A DNA stretch of 64,000 nt from an uncultured Bacteroidales bacterium (GCA_934728255.1 CAKVEC010000003.1:272994-336993), one strand, 5' to 3'. Positions 43,620 through 51,918 are shown, counted from the stretch's first letter. The notes: a model not told the origin generated them from the letters alone. Numbers and translations are program-made.

Positions 43620-44972
43620 ATGGACACATTATTTACACCGCAAGACATTGAGCAACTGGAGACGCACGGTATCTCGCTTGAGAAAGCCGAACAGCAGATG
43701 GAGCATTTCCGCACAGGCTTCCCCGCATTGGACATCGTGGCACCTGCTGCAACCAAGAAAGGAAAAGGTATCTTGGCACCAACCCGCAAGGAGCAGGAAG
43801 AATATATCAATGCATGGCAACAATACCTTGCCGAGAACCACAAAATCTTGAAGTTCGTACCCGCCAGCGGTGCGGCGAGCCGAATGTTCAAAAACCTGTT
43901 TCAGTATCTTGAAGACGGGGTGGAGACCGAGTTTATTCAGATGTTCCTGACCCATATCGATGATTTCGCTTTCGGTAGTGAACTGGCAGGCCTGACAGGA
44001 CAAGAGGCGGTGCGCCATCTGTTGTACGATATGCACTATGGCGACCTGCCCAAGGGGTTGCTGCTCTTCCACAAATACCGCGACGGCGCACGTACACCTG
44101 CATTGGAACATTTGGTTGAGGGGGCCCTCTATGCCGCAAGCAACGGCGTGTCGGCATTGCATTTTACGGTTTCGCACCAGCATCTGCCGCTTTTCCGCCA
44201 GCATATTGCCGAACATCTGCAGAAATACCAAGAGAAATATGGTGTGCGCTACGATATATCTTTCTCAGAGCAGATGCCATCTACCGATACGCTTGCCGCC
44301 AATACCGACGGCACGCCTTTCCGCGACAAAGACGGCAATCTGCTTTTCCGTCCGGGCGGACACGGAGCACTGATAGAGAACCTCAATGAGCAGGATGCGG
44401 ATATTGTGTTTATCAAGAATATCGATAATGTGGTGCCCGACCGCTTGAAGAAGGATACGGTGCATTACAAACAAGTGCTGGCAGGTGTGCTGGTTACGGA
44501 GCAAAAACGTATCTTCGAGCGTCTGCAAGACCCGACTCTGTCCGACGAGGAGCGTGCGCGTCTCAACCGCCCGATTCGTGTCTGCGGCGTGGTGCGCAAT
44601 ACGGGAGAACCCGGTGGAGGTCCGTTCCTTGTGCGCGATGCCGATGGCTCTATATCCTACCAGATATTGGAGTCAAGCCAGATCAATGACCCCGAACTGA
44701 TGGCAAAATCCACCCATTTCAATCCCGTGGATTTGGTGTGCGCCATTCGTGATTATCAGGGCAATAAGTTCCACTTGCCAGACTATGTGGATCCGCAGAC
44801 GGGCTTTATCTCCCATAAGTCGAAAGACGGCAAGGAACTATTAGCGTTGGAGTTGCCCGGCTTGTGGAATGGGGCAATGGCACACTGGAACACGATCTTC
44901 GTGGAAGTCCCCGTTTCAACGTTCAACCCCGTCAAGACGGTGAACGACCTTCTCCGCCCGCAGCATCAATAA
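43620..44972 (+). CDS. DUF4301 family protein
   Basis: A 450-residue cytoplasmic protein starting MDTLFTPQDIEQLETHGI. The family is common in Bacteroidota. A Lys/Gly-rich segment (PASGAASRMFKNLF near residue 80) and FRPGGHGALIENLNEQDADIVFIKNIDN recall nucleotidyltransferase-type sugar-phosphate enzymes, but I do not assign a reaction. The ATG at 43620 lies 18 bases after the promoter -7 element, which rules out the longer frame. Confidence 0.85.
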   Translation: MDTLFTPQDIEQLETHGISLEKAEQQMEHFRTGFPALDIVAPAATKKGKGILAPTRKEQEEYINAWQQYLAENHKILKFVPASGAASRMFKNLFQYLEDGVETEFIQMFLTHIDDFAFGSELAGLTGQEAVRHLLYDMHYGDLPKGLLLFHKYRDGARTPALEHLVEGALYAASNGVSALHFTVSHQHLPLFRQHIAEHLQKYQEKYGVRYDISFSEQMPSTDTLAANTDGTPFRDKDGNLLFRPGGHGALIENLNEQDADIVFIKNIDNVVPDRLKKDTVHYKQVLAGVLVTEQKRIFERLQDPTLSDEERARLNRPIRVCGVVRNTGEPGGGPFLVRDADGSISYQILESSQINDPELMAKSTHFNPVDLVCAIRDYQGNKFHLPDYVDPQTGFISHKSKDGKELLALELPGLWNGAMAHWNTIFVEVPVSTFNPVKTVNDLLRPQHQ

Positions 44973-45015
44973 ATCCGCTCTGCAACATCCATAAGCAGTA
45001 TAGCAGAGACATATA

Positions 45016-45050
45016 AAAAGGTCGCCAAACATTGTGTTTGGCGACCTTTT
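45016..45050. terminator. bidirectional terminator
   Basis: Perfect 15-bp stem (15016-offset arms 45016-45030 and 45036-45050, AAAAGGTCGCC core) with 5-base loop. Ends DUF4301 (+) and can serve the NahK-like gene (-). Confidence 0.95.
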
Positions 45051-45077
45051 CTTTACCCTTTCTTCGTGCTATCGGGT

Positions 45078-45110
45078 GTATGTGATTCGTATGTGATTCG
45101 TATGTGATTG
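45078..45110. repeat. 11-bp tandem repeat, three copies
   Basis: gtatgtgattc x2 and gtatgtgattg, between terminator and the NahK-like gene end. Confidence 0.9.
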
Positions 45111-45137
45111 GGCGGTTTTTGCTTGTATCATAGCAAG

Positions 45138-46211
45138 TTAGTATTTTGCTACTATCCGTTCCATCTCCTTTTGCACTTTCTCCTGCTCTTCCACCAGGCG
45201 CAGTTGGGCGCGGGTGCGGACAAGGTTATGCTCGGGATATTGTATCTTGTAATAGGTGTCGCCGTTCAGATAGTCGGTATAGAAGCGGACGGTCTGCATA
45301 TAACTGAGCAGGCGGCAGCCGAAGGGCAATAATTGCTTTTCGATGGGGGTTAAAAACTTTGCCTCGCGCAGATAACCGCGGGTGTAGGCCTCGAAGATTG
45401 CCATATCCACGCGGATATTGTCGAGATGCAAGTCGTCCTCGGCACCCGTGTTGGCGGCAGTACGCATAAAATCACCGAAATCGCTCAGTACATAGCCGGG
45501 CATCACGGTGTCCAAATCCACGATACAGAGCGGTTTGCCCTGCTCGTCGAAGAGCATATTGTTCACCTTGGTGTCGCAGTGGTTGATATGCTTGGGCAGT
45601 TTGCCCTCGCGGAACAGGCGTTCCGCCATACACATCTCCTCGCGGCGGCTGTTGAGCGCACGGAGTATATCCATCGTGTCATGCAGACGGTGCGCACGGT
45701 CGGCTTGTACGGCTTCGTCCAACTGCTGCAGGCGGAACTCCATATTGTGGAAATTCGGAATGGACTCGCATAGTTCCGAGAAAGGCAGGTCAGACAATTG
45801 GTTCTGAAACCGCCCGAAAGCCTCGCCTGCCAGTTCAGCCGACCGGGGCGTAACACGTTCTTGCGATGAGGCGTTTTCTATCAACACATAGACACGCCAG
45901 TATTCACCCTCGGGAGTGCGGTAGTAGAGTTGTCCGTCCTTGGTGGGGATCAGACGCAGCACCTTGCGGTCGATGTCGGTTTCGCCTGCGGCTTGCAGTT
46001 TGGTGCGGATATGGTCGGTTACACGCTGTATGTTCTGTTGCAACCCCTCCACGTTCTCGAAGATGTGGTGGTTGATATGCTGCAGAAAATAGGATGTCTC
46101 GCCCGGGTGTTTGGCACGGACGATGTAACTGTCGTTGATAAAACCGATCTTGAGCGGATGCGGCTGCTCCACCTCGTTCGGGATGGCAAATTGCGAAATG
46201 ATGTCTTTCAT
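45138..46211 (-). CDS. N-acetylhexosamine 1-kinase-like protein (APH fold)
   Basis: A 357-residue aminoglycoside-phosphotransferase-fold kinase. Catalytic loop HINHCDTKVNNMLFDEQ (Asp about 224) and metal site CIVDLDTVMPGYVLSDFGD. The sequence SYFLQHINHHIF, the DLDTVMPG block and the end YPEHNLVRTRAQLRLVEE closely recall bifidobacterial NahK, which phosphorylates GlcNAc/GalNAc at C1. The nagB fusion gene lies just upstream on the same strand, which supports amino-sugar metabolism. Substrate is inference. Confidence 0.82.
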   Translation of the reverse strand: MKDIISQFAIPNEVEQPHPLKIGFINDSYIVRAKHPGETSYFLQHINHHIFENVEGLQQNIQRVTDHIRTKLQAAGETDIDRKVLRLIPTKDGQLYYRTPEGEYWRVYVLIENASSQERVTPRSAELAGEAFGRFQNQLSDLPFSELCESIPNFHNMEFRLQQLDEAVQADRAHRLHDTMDILRALNSRREEMCMAERLFREGKLPKHINHCDTKVNNMLFDEQGKPLCIVDLDTVMPGYVLSDFGDFMRTAANTGAEDDLHLDNIRVDMAIFEAYTRGYLREAKFLTPIEKQLLPFGCRLLSYMQTVRFYTDYLNGDTYYKIQYPEHNLVRTRAQLRLVEEQEKVQKEMERIVAKY

Positions 46212-46221
46212 AATAGTTAGT

Positions 46222-46320
46222 TGAGGAGTTGATAAGTTTATGAGTAGTTGAAAGAGTTTAGAAAGTTTATAAGTTGAGAGTGTTTATACCCGCTATGCAT
46301 ATTAATTATTAATTGTTAAC
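46222..46320. repeat. AT-rich degenerate repeats between nagB and the kinase gene
   Basis: A run of agttgat/agtttat-type units with about 9-bp period (46222-46281), then the ttaattattaattgttaa family (46301-46320), which supplies the nagB stop codon. Confidence 0.65.
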
Positions 46321-48298
46321 TGAGTTTATACTGTACAAACGCCTCGATGGCTTCGTAGTTGGCAAGTCCGAGTTGGGCGTATAGTTCGGCGGTGGCGTGG
46401 TTGCGGTCTTCGGCACGCTGCCAGAAGAGCCGTTCGTCGTTGCCCATAAACGGTGCCGACTCCATCTGCGACTGGTGCTTGAGTATCGTATTCCGCTTGA
46501 ACCGCAGTTCCTCGGGCGACATCGGTACCGCCATCTCTATCAGATCCACTTCCCATTCCATCCATGCACCGCGGTACATCCATATACGGCAGTCGCGCAA
46601 CCAAGGCTCGCTGTCTTTCAGTTCGTCCAGTGCTGCCAGCACAGCATCAAGACACACCTTGTGCGTGCCGTGCGGGTCGGCAAGGTCGCCTGCCACGAAC
46701 ATCTCGTTGGGGTGTACGTCCAGAATGATCTGTTTCACAATATCTACATCCTTTTGGCTCAGGTTGCCTTTCTTGATGGTTCCTGTCTCGTAGAAAGGCA
46801 GGTTGAGGAAATGGATATGGTCGGTGGGCAACCCCATATGGCGGCAGGCGGCAGTGGCTTCCCCGCGGCGGATAAGTGCTTTGAGGTCAAGTATCTCGCG
46901 CGTGTCCCGGTCGCCGGTTTTCTCCTGCGAAAGAAAATGCGTATATTCCTGATACTTGCTCTCTATGAGGTCGCCTCCCGTCGGGTGCAGACGGTCGAAT
47001 CCGCGTATGAAATCCATAAAACGGATGACCTCGTCGTCGCATACGGCGATGCAACCGCTGGTCTCGTAGGCGATATGTACGTTATGTCCCTGTTTGATCA
47101 GGCGGGCAAACGTGCCGCCCATCGAGATGACATCGTCGTCGGGGTGTGGGGAGAAGATAAGCACATCCTTGGGGTAGGGGTTGGCTCTCTCGGGGCGGTC
47201 GGTATCATCGGCATTGGGCTTACCGCCGGGCCAACCCGTAATGGTATGCTGCAGGTCGTTGAATATACGTATGTTGCAGTTGTATGCCGACCCGTGCAGG
47301 GTGATCAGTTCGCTCAGCCCGTAGTCGTTGTAGTCGCGGTTGGTCAGTTTCAGTATCGGTTTGCCGGTCTGCTGGCAGAGCCAGACGATAGCGCGGCGGG
47401 TCAGTTGGTTGTCCCAGTCGCAGGACGTAACCAACCACGGGTGGTGGATACGTGTCAGTTGGGTGGCGGCGCTCAGGTCGCAGACGACATGCGCGTTGCT
47501 GTGCAGTTGCAGTGCCGAGGCGGGGCAGGCGGTGTCGGGTTGTCCCTCCACGGCTGCCAGCAGGCGGTCGGCTTTGTGTTCGCCCCATGCCACCAGTACT
47601 ATCTCTTTGGCACGCAGTATCGTACCGATACCCATCGTGATAGCCGAAGCGGGTACCTGCTCGATAGTACCGAACATATTCTTTGCCTCGTCGCGGGAGA
47701 TGTTGTCTAACACCACCAGACGCGTGTTGCTTGACATCGACGAACCCGGTTCGTTGAAACCGATGTTCCCGCTCCGTCCGATACCGAGCAGTTGCAGATC
47801 CACTCCCCCGTACTCCTGTATCTTGCGCTCGCAGCGCGACATCATCGGTATCAGGTCGCGCTGATCCATTGTGCCGTCGAAGGTGTAGATATGTTCTTTG
47901 CGAATATCCACGCGGTCAATCAACTGCTCTTTGATTTGCCCGAAGCAGGCTTGCGTAGGCGATTGCAGCGGATAGTACTCGAAGAGATTGAACAGCACTA
48001 CATTGCGGAAACTCAGTTTCTCCTCGTCGTGCATACGTACCAGTTCGGCAAAGATGTCCGTCATGCTTCGCCCGCAAACCAGTGAGAATACAAATTTCTC
48101 TCCCTCTGCCTGCCGTTGCCGGATACGCTCGGCAATCAGTCGGGCAACCGCTTGCGAACCCTCTTTGGCGGTCTCATAGATAGTGGTGGGTATTTTCTCC
48201 ATACGGCTGATGCGGCTCATTTCGAGTACATCGTCCGTGCGGTACAACTTCGGCGATACGCGCGATAGCGAGATTTGGGAAGACAGATTGTTTTTCAT
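46316..48298 (-). CDS. nagB: glucosamine-6-phosphate deaminase fused to a PIG-L/LmbE deacetylase
   Basis: A 660-residue two-domain protein. Residues about 35-290 are NagB (FSLVCGRSMTDIFAEL, GIGRSGNIGFNEPGSS, SAITMGIGTI), which converts GlcN-6-P to Fru-6-P and ammonia. Residues about 375-640 are a PIG-L/LmbE-type zinc de-N-acetylase (IFSPHPDDDVISMGG, ADPHGTH). The fusion is typical of Bacteroidales. In NagB the usual G-x-S-P after the first strand reads GRSMT here, which deserves attention. The start at 48298 is set by the promoter at 48326-48357; the longer frame starts upstream of it. Confidence 0.9.
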   Translation of the reverse strand: MKNNLSSQISLSRVSPKLYRTDDVLEMSRISRMEKIPTTIYETAKEGSQAVARLIAERIRQRQAEGEKFVFSLVCGRSMTDIFAELVRMHDEEKLSFRNVVLFNLFEYYPLQSPTQACFGQIKEQLIDRVDIRKEHIYTFDGTMDQRDLIPMMSRCERKIQEYGGVDLQLLGIGRSGNIGFNEPGSSMSSNTRLVVLDNISRDEAKNMFGTIEQVPASAITMGIGTILRAKEIVLVAWGEHKADRLLAAVEGQPDTACPASALQLHSNAHVVCDLSAATQLTRIHHPWLVTSCDWDNQLTRRAIVWLCQQTGKPILKLTNRDYNDYGLSELITLHGSAYNCNIRIFNDLQHTITGWPGGKPNADDTDRPERANPYPKDVLIFSPHPDDDVISMGGTFARLIKQGHNVHIAYETSGCIAVCDDEVIRFMDFIRGFDRLHPTGGDLIESKYQEYTHFLSQEKTGDRDTREILDLKALIRRGEATAACRHMGLPTDHIHFLNLPFYETGTIKKGNLSQKDVDIVKQIILDVHPNEMFVAGDLADPHGTHKVCLDAVLAALDELKDSEPWLRDCRIWMYRGAWMEWEVDLIEMAVPMSPEELRFKRNTILKHQSQMESAPFMGNDERLFWQRAEDRNHATAELYAQLGLANYEAIEAFVQYKLS

Positions 48299-48325
48299 AA
48301 TTGAAGCAGGTAAAAACTTTGTCCG

Positions 48326-48357
48326 CAAAGTTACGCCTATTCCGCCGTGTGAACAAA
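48326..48357 (-). promoter_or_regulatory. nagB promoter
   Basis: Minus-strand TTTG (48354-48357), 20 bases, TAACTTTG (48326-48333). Transcription start predicted near 48320, about 20 bases before the ATG. Confidence 0.85.
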
Positions 48358-48484
48358 CAAACGGAAATGCTTTTTGTTTCGCAATGTGCCAAAGTAAAGC
48401 ACTGCTGTGCGTAATCGGCTGTGTATCAACCAAAAGAAAAGGGTTGCGAAACCGGCAAAAAGCCGTTCGCAACCTTTCGAAATA

Positions 48485-48526
48485 ATTGTGCATTGTGCAT
48501 TACGCATTATGCATTATGCATTGATT
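48485..48526. repeat. 7-bp tandem repeat (ATTRYGC family) at the sirtuin 3' end
   Basis: attgtgc x2, attacgc, attatgc x2, attgatt. It encodes the last residues (INA) and the stop codon of the sirtuin gene. Confidence 0.85.
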
Positions 48527-49203
48527 AGTTGTTCCACCAACTGCGGTACACCTACCGATGCTTTTTCGCGGATATGGGTTACTCTGTCGCGGTAGATACC
48601 GAAGTCGGGCAGCCCCGGATCGATTACATATATCTTGGCGGTGCGTGGAACGTATTCCAACAGCGATGCTGCGGGATAGACATTCAGGCTCGTTCCCACC
48701 ACGATCATCAGGTCGGCTTGCGAAGCAATCTGACACGCTACGGGAAAATACGGTACGTTCTCGCCGAAGAACACGATGTACGGGCGCAGCAGACTGCCGT
48801 CAGGGTGCCGGTCGCCGTAGTGCTGCTCCCAGCCTTGCAGCGGCACGGTAGCGGTCTCGTTGATGTCCGAACGCAGTTTGGTTATCTCGCCGTGCAGGTG
48901 CGTGATGTGGGTCGAACCGGCACGCTCGTGCAGGTCGTCGATGTTCTGCGTGATGATCTGCGTGTCGGGAAATGCCTGCTGCAGGCGGGTAATCGCCAAG
49001 TGGGCGGCATTGGGCTGTGCGGCAAGCGTATCACGGCGGCGTGCGTTGTAGAAATCCACGCATAGTTGCGGGTTGCGCAGCCATGCCTCGTGGGTGCATA
49101 CGTCTTCTATGCGGTATTTTTCCCACAATCCGTCTGCATCCCGGAATGTCCCCAGTCCGCTCTCTGCACTCACTCCCGCACCGGTAAATACAACAATTTT
49201 CAT
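48514..49203 (-). CDS. cobB: NAD-dependent protein deacylase (sirtuin)
   Basis: A 229-residue sirtuin that removes acetyl or acyl groups from lysines using NAD. Conserved GAGVSAESGLGTFRDADGLW, TQNIDDLHERAG and HLHGE (catalytic His). The zinc-binding CxxC pairs are absent; the loop after HLHGE reads KLRSDINETATV, so it is a zinc-less type. Start chosen at 49203 because the fold begins at once (MKIVVFTGAGVS). Confidence 0.92.
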   Translation of the reverse strand: MKIVVFTGAGVSAESGLGTFRDADGLWEKYRIEDVCTHEAWLRNPQLCVDFYNARRRDTLAAQPNAAHLAITRLQQAFPDTQIITQNIDDLHERAGSTHITHLHGEITKLRSDINETATVPLQGWEQHYGDRHPDGSLLRPYIVFFGENVPYFPVACQIASQADLMIVVGTSLNVYPAASLLEYVPRTAKIYVIDPGLPDFGIYRDRVTHIREKASVGVPQLVEQLINA

Positions 49204-49255
49204 AATAAACACACTTTTCTTGAAATCGCACAACAACTATGCCACGATGATACCC

Positions 49256-49291
49256 AAAACGGTCGGTTTATATAGACTACTGACCGTTTTT
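49256..49291 (-). terminator. terminator of the accessory cassette
   Basis: AAAACGGTC/GACCGTTTT stem, 18-base loop; on the minus strand followed by TTTTGGG. It lies after the minus-strand gene ending at 49334. Confidence 0.7.
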
Positions 49292-49333
49292 GTATATGTG
49301 TCCGTATAGATAGTAGGGCTCTGATATAGACAT

Positions 49334-49693
49334 TTAGCATAACTCGACATTATCGACAGTGTCAATAAGACTTATCAACTTATGCCCGTCCACGTCCATT
49401 TGCTCTAACAGCGCATTAGTAGTTGGGAAAGTCTCCAATAAAGGTTTTTTTGTCTCGTCTGTCCGAAAAGCACAATCTTCGTACACCCGAATGAAATACT
49501 GCTTGCCATTATACCAAAATGATACATCGGTTCCTTGTACAGCGAATTCATAAAAGAAAACCTGTTGGTTCCACGTGGCATAGCCCAAGTTTTCACCACC
49601 GTACTTAGCCATGTTCGGTGGATATTTGATATTGTACGGATAGCCCAACAAATCCCGTCCGACTACACCTTGTTCTACTTTAGAAAGTGCCAT
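49334..49693 (-). CDS. hypothetical protein, immunity-like
   Basis: A 119-residue soluble protein of unknown family (LGYPYNIKYPPNMAKYGGEN, FFYEFAVQGTDVSFWYNGKQ). Its start overlaps the end of the preceding toxin-like gene by 14 bases. Small acidic proteins placed just after a toxin-like gene are often immunity proteins; that is inference from position only. It is the last gene of the three-gene cassette. Confidence 0.55.
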   Translation of the reverse strand: MALSKVEQGVVGRDLLGYPYNIKYPPNMAKYGGENLGYATWNQQVFFYEFAVQGTDVSFWYNGKQYFIRVYEDCAFRTDETKKPLLETFPTTNALLEQMDVDGHKLISLIDTVDNVELC

Positions 49694-50057
49694 AGTTTAT
49701 AATCTGTTTGTATAGTTTTTGCATATCAGATGTTAGCGGATGCCCTTCTTTATCTTGTCTCCCATCTTTCCAATAGTGGAAATGCGGGGATAAGCCATAG
49801 TGGTCGTGAGTATGGATAGAATACTTCTTTTTACCATTTTTATCATACTCCGCTATCTCTTTTACATTCTTTCCGTCCTTATAGAATGACACATAAATTC
49901 TGTTTGGTGTATGGCTTTCCTCTGGCAATTTACCACCTCGTCCATTTGCCTTCATTTCCAAAAATTTGATATTATCTCCTATGGAAAACAAAGTATAGTA
50001 CTCCCGATTTTCAGTACTTTCCAATACGCCCGAAGCGTGGCTTCCGTTAGCACCCAT
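49680..50057 (-). CDS. small toxin-like protein (GANGSHASG family)
   Basis: A 125-residue protein starting GANGSHASGVLESTENREYY, with a His-rich patch HTHDHYGLSPHFHYWKDGR (about residues 82-100) that could be a metal-dependent nuclease or binding site. It begins 11 bases inside the DUF4417 gene and is preceded by a strong AGGAGG (7 bases before ATG), unusual in a phylum that rarely uses Shine-Dalgarno sequences. I recall similar C-terminal modules in phage-borne or polymorphic toxins, without certainty. The function is not established. Confidence 0.5.
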   Translation of the reverse strand: MGANGSHASGVLESTENREYYTLFSIGDNIKFLEMKANGRGGKLPEESHTPNRIYVSFYKDGKNVKEIAEYDKNGKKKYSIHTHDHYGLSPHFHYWKDGRQDKEGHPLTSDMQKLYKQIINYGTF

Positions 50058-50712
50058 AGCGCATCCTCCTGATTATAGGGTTCTCAAAATAGACACTTAT
50101 CGTCTCATCTTCATTAGGCATTTTCGTGCCATAGCGGATAATACGCTCCGGTTGCAGTGTCTCTATTGCCCTTTCATAACCGCGTAACCAGAGATTTCGT
50201 GCCATCGGATCCGAATTCACACCATTACTATTGATGGCGATTGTGGTATATTTTGGAATACCCGCAAAAGCATACTCATAACTATCGGGGAGCGACCAAC
50301 TCACATTGGCAATAACATTCACACCGTACGCCTGCAAATACGCCCCCATTGCATTATTCATACAATTATTGTGATAGCGTGTAAAATACGGCATATCACG
50401 ATATTGCGACATATCGGGTGTAATCACATATTTGAATTGCCGCAATCGCTCCACATACTTTTCGGGTGTCCGATAGAGCGGAGCAAACCGCCAATCGTGT
50501 ATATAAAAATGCACTACGGCATCATAATCTGTGCATTTCTTACTCATTGCCTCTTGAAAATTCAGCAACACATCGGGTAATTCACCTACTTGATAAGGTG
50601 CTATCACTGGTACGCCCGTCTTGGGGTCTGTTAGTAGATTTTTTTGGCACGCAAGCCATAGCGTTTCTGCATTTCGCTGCCCATTATTAAAAATAGAACT
50701 ACTTGTTTTCAT
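50047..50712 (-). CDS. DUF4417 family protein
   Basis: A 221-residue protein matching the DUF4417 pattern: YVITPDMSQYRDMPYFTRYH, ANVSWSLPDSYEYAFAGIPK, TIAINSNGVNSDPMARNLWL. The family is frequent in phages and mobile elements and has no known activity. It heads a minus-strand cassette with the toxin-like and immunity-like genes. I see no canonical promoter in front of it. AT-rich relative to housekeeping neighbours. Confidence 0.75.
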   Translation of the reverse strand: MKTSSSIFNNGQRNAETLWLACQKNLLTDPKTGVPVIAPYQVGELPDVLLNFQEAMSKKCTDYDAVVHFYIHDWRFAPLYRTPEKYVERLRQFKYVITPDMSQYRDMPYFTRYHNNCMNNAMGAYLQAYGVNVIANVSWSLPDSYEYAFAGIPKYTTIAINSNGVNSDPMARNLWLRGYERAIETLQPERIIRYGTKMPNEDETISVYFENPIIRRMRYGC

Positions 50713-50792
50713 ACTTAAACCAATTAGTAGTTAAACGAAATCTATTATTTTCTGCACATAATAGCGCGAAAAACGCATTTTTATCACTCCAA

Positions 50793-50824
50793 ATTTGCCC
50801 AACTATGAAAAAAGCAGTAATTTT
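50793..50824 (+). promoter_or_regulatory. promoter of a candidate small RNA
   Basis: TTTG (50793-50796), 20 bases, TAATTTTG (50817-50824). Transcription would start near 50830, downstream of the only plausible ATG (50805), so the transcript is not the 46-codon frame found here. Confidence 0.65.
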
Positions 50825-50829
50825 GCAAG

Positions 50830-50957
50830 CCGATTTTCCCATAGATGGTGTGACTAAAAAGGCTTTTATAAAGTGTTCCTACGACTTCCATAAACCTTTG
50901 TTTCTCGCGCTGTCTTTATCCCGTTTCAATGTGCAAGATTGAAACGGGATTTCTTTT
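50830..50957 (+). ncRNA. candidate small RNA, about 125 nt
   Basis: Bounded by a consensus promoter and by a rho-independent terminator (50920-50957): perfect 10-bp stem CCCGTTTCAA/TTGAAACGGG, then ATTTCTTTT. No open frame starts within it that I would trust. It lies between two minus-strand accessory genes and is antisense to neither. Not a known RNA family by eye. Confidence 0.5.
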
Positions 50958-51370
50958 CAAAGATCATCTCCATTATTCCGGCGCACCTCCTTTTTCTTAT
51001 TTGTTTTCCGTCTTGACATTCTATAAACGATCCCGCCGGCAATACAATCCAAAGCACTTTCGCGAGATAAATCGAATATATATGTCCATGTCTTATAATC
51101 GTATTTAAGCAAATCAAACATTGCTTGTGTGGGAACATAATAGTATACTCCTGCTTTTGCCACTTTCAATGTTTGCTCATCCTCTTCTGCCACAAAAACC
51201 ATATACAATACATCTTTGTTTTCGTCGTCTTGTGCAAATTTTACGTATTTCCCTTTTTCTAATTGTATAGCCTCTGCAGTACCGGCAGGAAATCCTAATT
51301 TTCCGCTGGATTGTATAGTGCATTTTAGTTTTTGTTTACACAAACTTGTATCGATAAATTTTAATCCCAT
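50957..51370 (-). CDS. hypothetical protein
   Basis: A 137-residue protein of unknown function (MGLKFIDTSLCKQKLKCTIQ, GFPAGTAEAIQLEKGKYVKF, GVYYYVPTQAMFDLL) with a strongly basic C-terminal segment (RMSRRKTNKKKEVRRNNGDD) that could touch nucleic acid. It has its own promoter (51397-51428). AT-rich and adjacent to the structured RNA and methylase. I do not recognise the family. Confidence 0.65.
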   Translation of the reverse strand: MGLKFIDTSLCKQKLKCTIQSSGKLGFPAGTAEAIQLEKGKYVKFAQDDENKDVLYMVFVAEEDEQTLKVAKAGVYYYVPTQAMFDLLKYDYKTWTYIFDLSRESALDCIAGGIVYRMSRRKTNKKKEVRRNNGDDL

Positions 51371-51396
51371 ATCTATTTCTTTTGTTTGATTTGCTG

Positions 51397-51428
51397 CAAA
51401 AGTACGATATTATTCTTATATATGCAAA
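51397..51428 (-). promoter_or_regulatory. promoter of the hypothetical gene at 50957
   Basis: Minus-strand TTTG (51425-51428), 20 bases, TACTTTTG (51397-51404); predicted start about 20 bases before the ATG at 51370. Confidence 0.8.
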
Positions 51429-51562
51429 TTATTTTGTATTATTATTTGCTTGTTGTTTTTTCTTATTAGTGTCTTGTATGTGTTGCTTGTATTTTGATAA
51501 TTATTGTGTGTATTGTCTCTTGTATGGTTTGGCAATAAATAGTATTGATTTTTTTGATAAGT

Positions 51563-51594
51563 ATTGTGTACCTGAAAAAAACTGTGTATCTTTG
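51563..51594 (+). promoter_or_regulatory. promoter of the structured RNA and methylase gene
   Basis: ATTG (51563-51566), 20 bases, TATCTTTG (51587-51594). Predicted transcription start near 51601, more than 300 bases before the methylase ATG. Confidence 0.8.
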
Positions 51595-51600
51595 CAGGCA

Positions 51601-51913
51601 TAAACGATAAAGTATCAACAATTTAATAACAAACTGCTTATGTAAACCGGTGCCGTGAAGGCGGCACATGACATATTTTTAACAGCATTGGCTATTATTT
51701 CGCGTTCGCCAGAAATCTCACAACTAAAGAACTCTTGAAATAATAGGATAAGGTGTATTGTACACTTTCGTCTATACGGATAAGGCTAATGACACTCCTG
51801 TGGAGTGCACAGACTTATCATAGACGAAGGTGGTGAGATACCTTGGCGAACAATAAGAAAGTGCTACTCCTTTTTTATTGTTCACGAGTGATAGCATTGC
51901 ATAAATCTATCAC
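51601..51913 (+). ncRNA. candidate structured leader RNA upstream of the adenine methylase
   Basis: Helices that can be drawn by eye: 51650-51655/51662-51667; 51692-51701/51737-51746 (10 bp, ctattatttc); 51704-51710/51845-51851 (gttcgcc/ggcgaac) stacked on 51716-51721/51833-51838 (tctcac/gtgaga); 51753-51757/51761-51765; 51767-51775/51820-51828 (ttcgtctat) with 51780-51784/51814-51818; 51793-51798/51802-51807 (cactcc/ggagtg); 51848-51856/51875-51883; 51888-51894/51907-51913. The second and third cross, giving a pseudoknot, and 51848-51856 competes with the third. I cannot assign it to a known family; it could be a cis-regulatory leader or a separate ncRNA. Confidence 0.6.
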
Positions 51914-51918
51914 TATCT

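Noticed and set aside
46397..47710. 437-codon plus-strand frame
   Set aside because: Antisense shadow of the nagB fusion; no recognisable domain and no promoter.
50805..50942. 46-codon plus-strand gene (MKKAVILQADFPIDGV)
   Set aside because: The strong promoter in this interval starts transcription downstream of its ATG; better read as a small RNA.
50920..50948. GTTTCAAT...ATTGAAAC resembling a CRISPR repeat end
   Set aside because: Only one palindrome, no spacers or further copies, no cas genes, and a T-rich tail that marks it as a terminator.
51601..51913. Retron-like ncRNA with paired outer arms
   Set aside because: No reverse transcriptase gene is present in the window, so the RNA is reported only as a structured leader of unknown kind.
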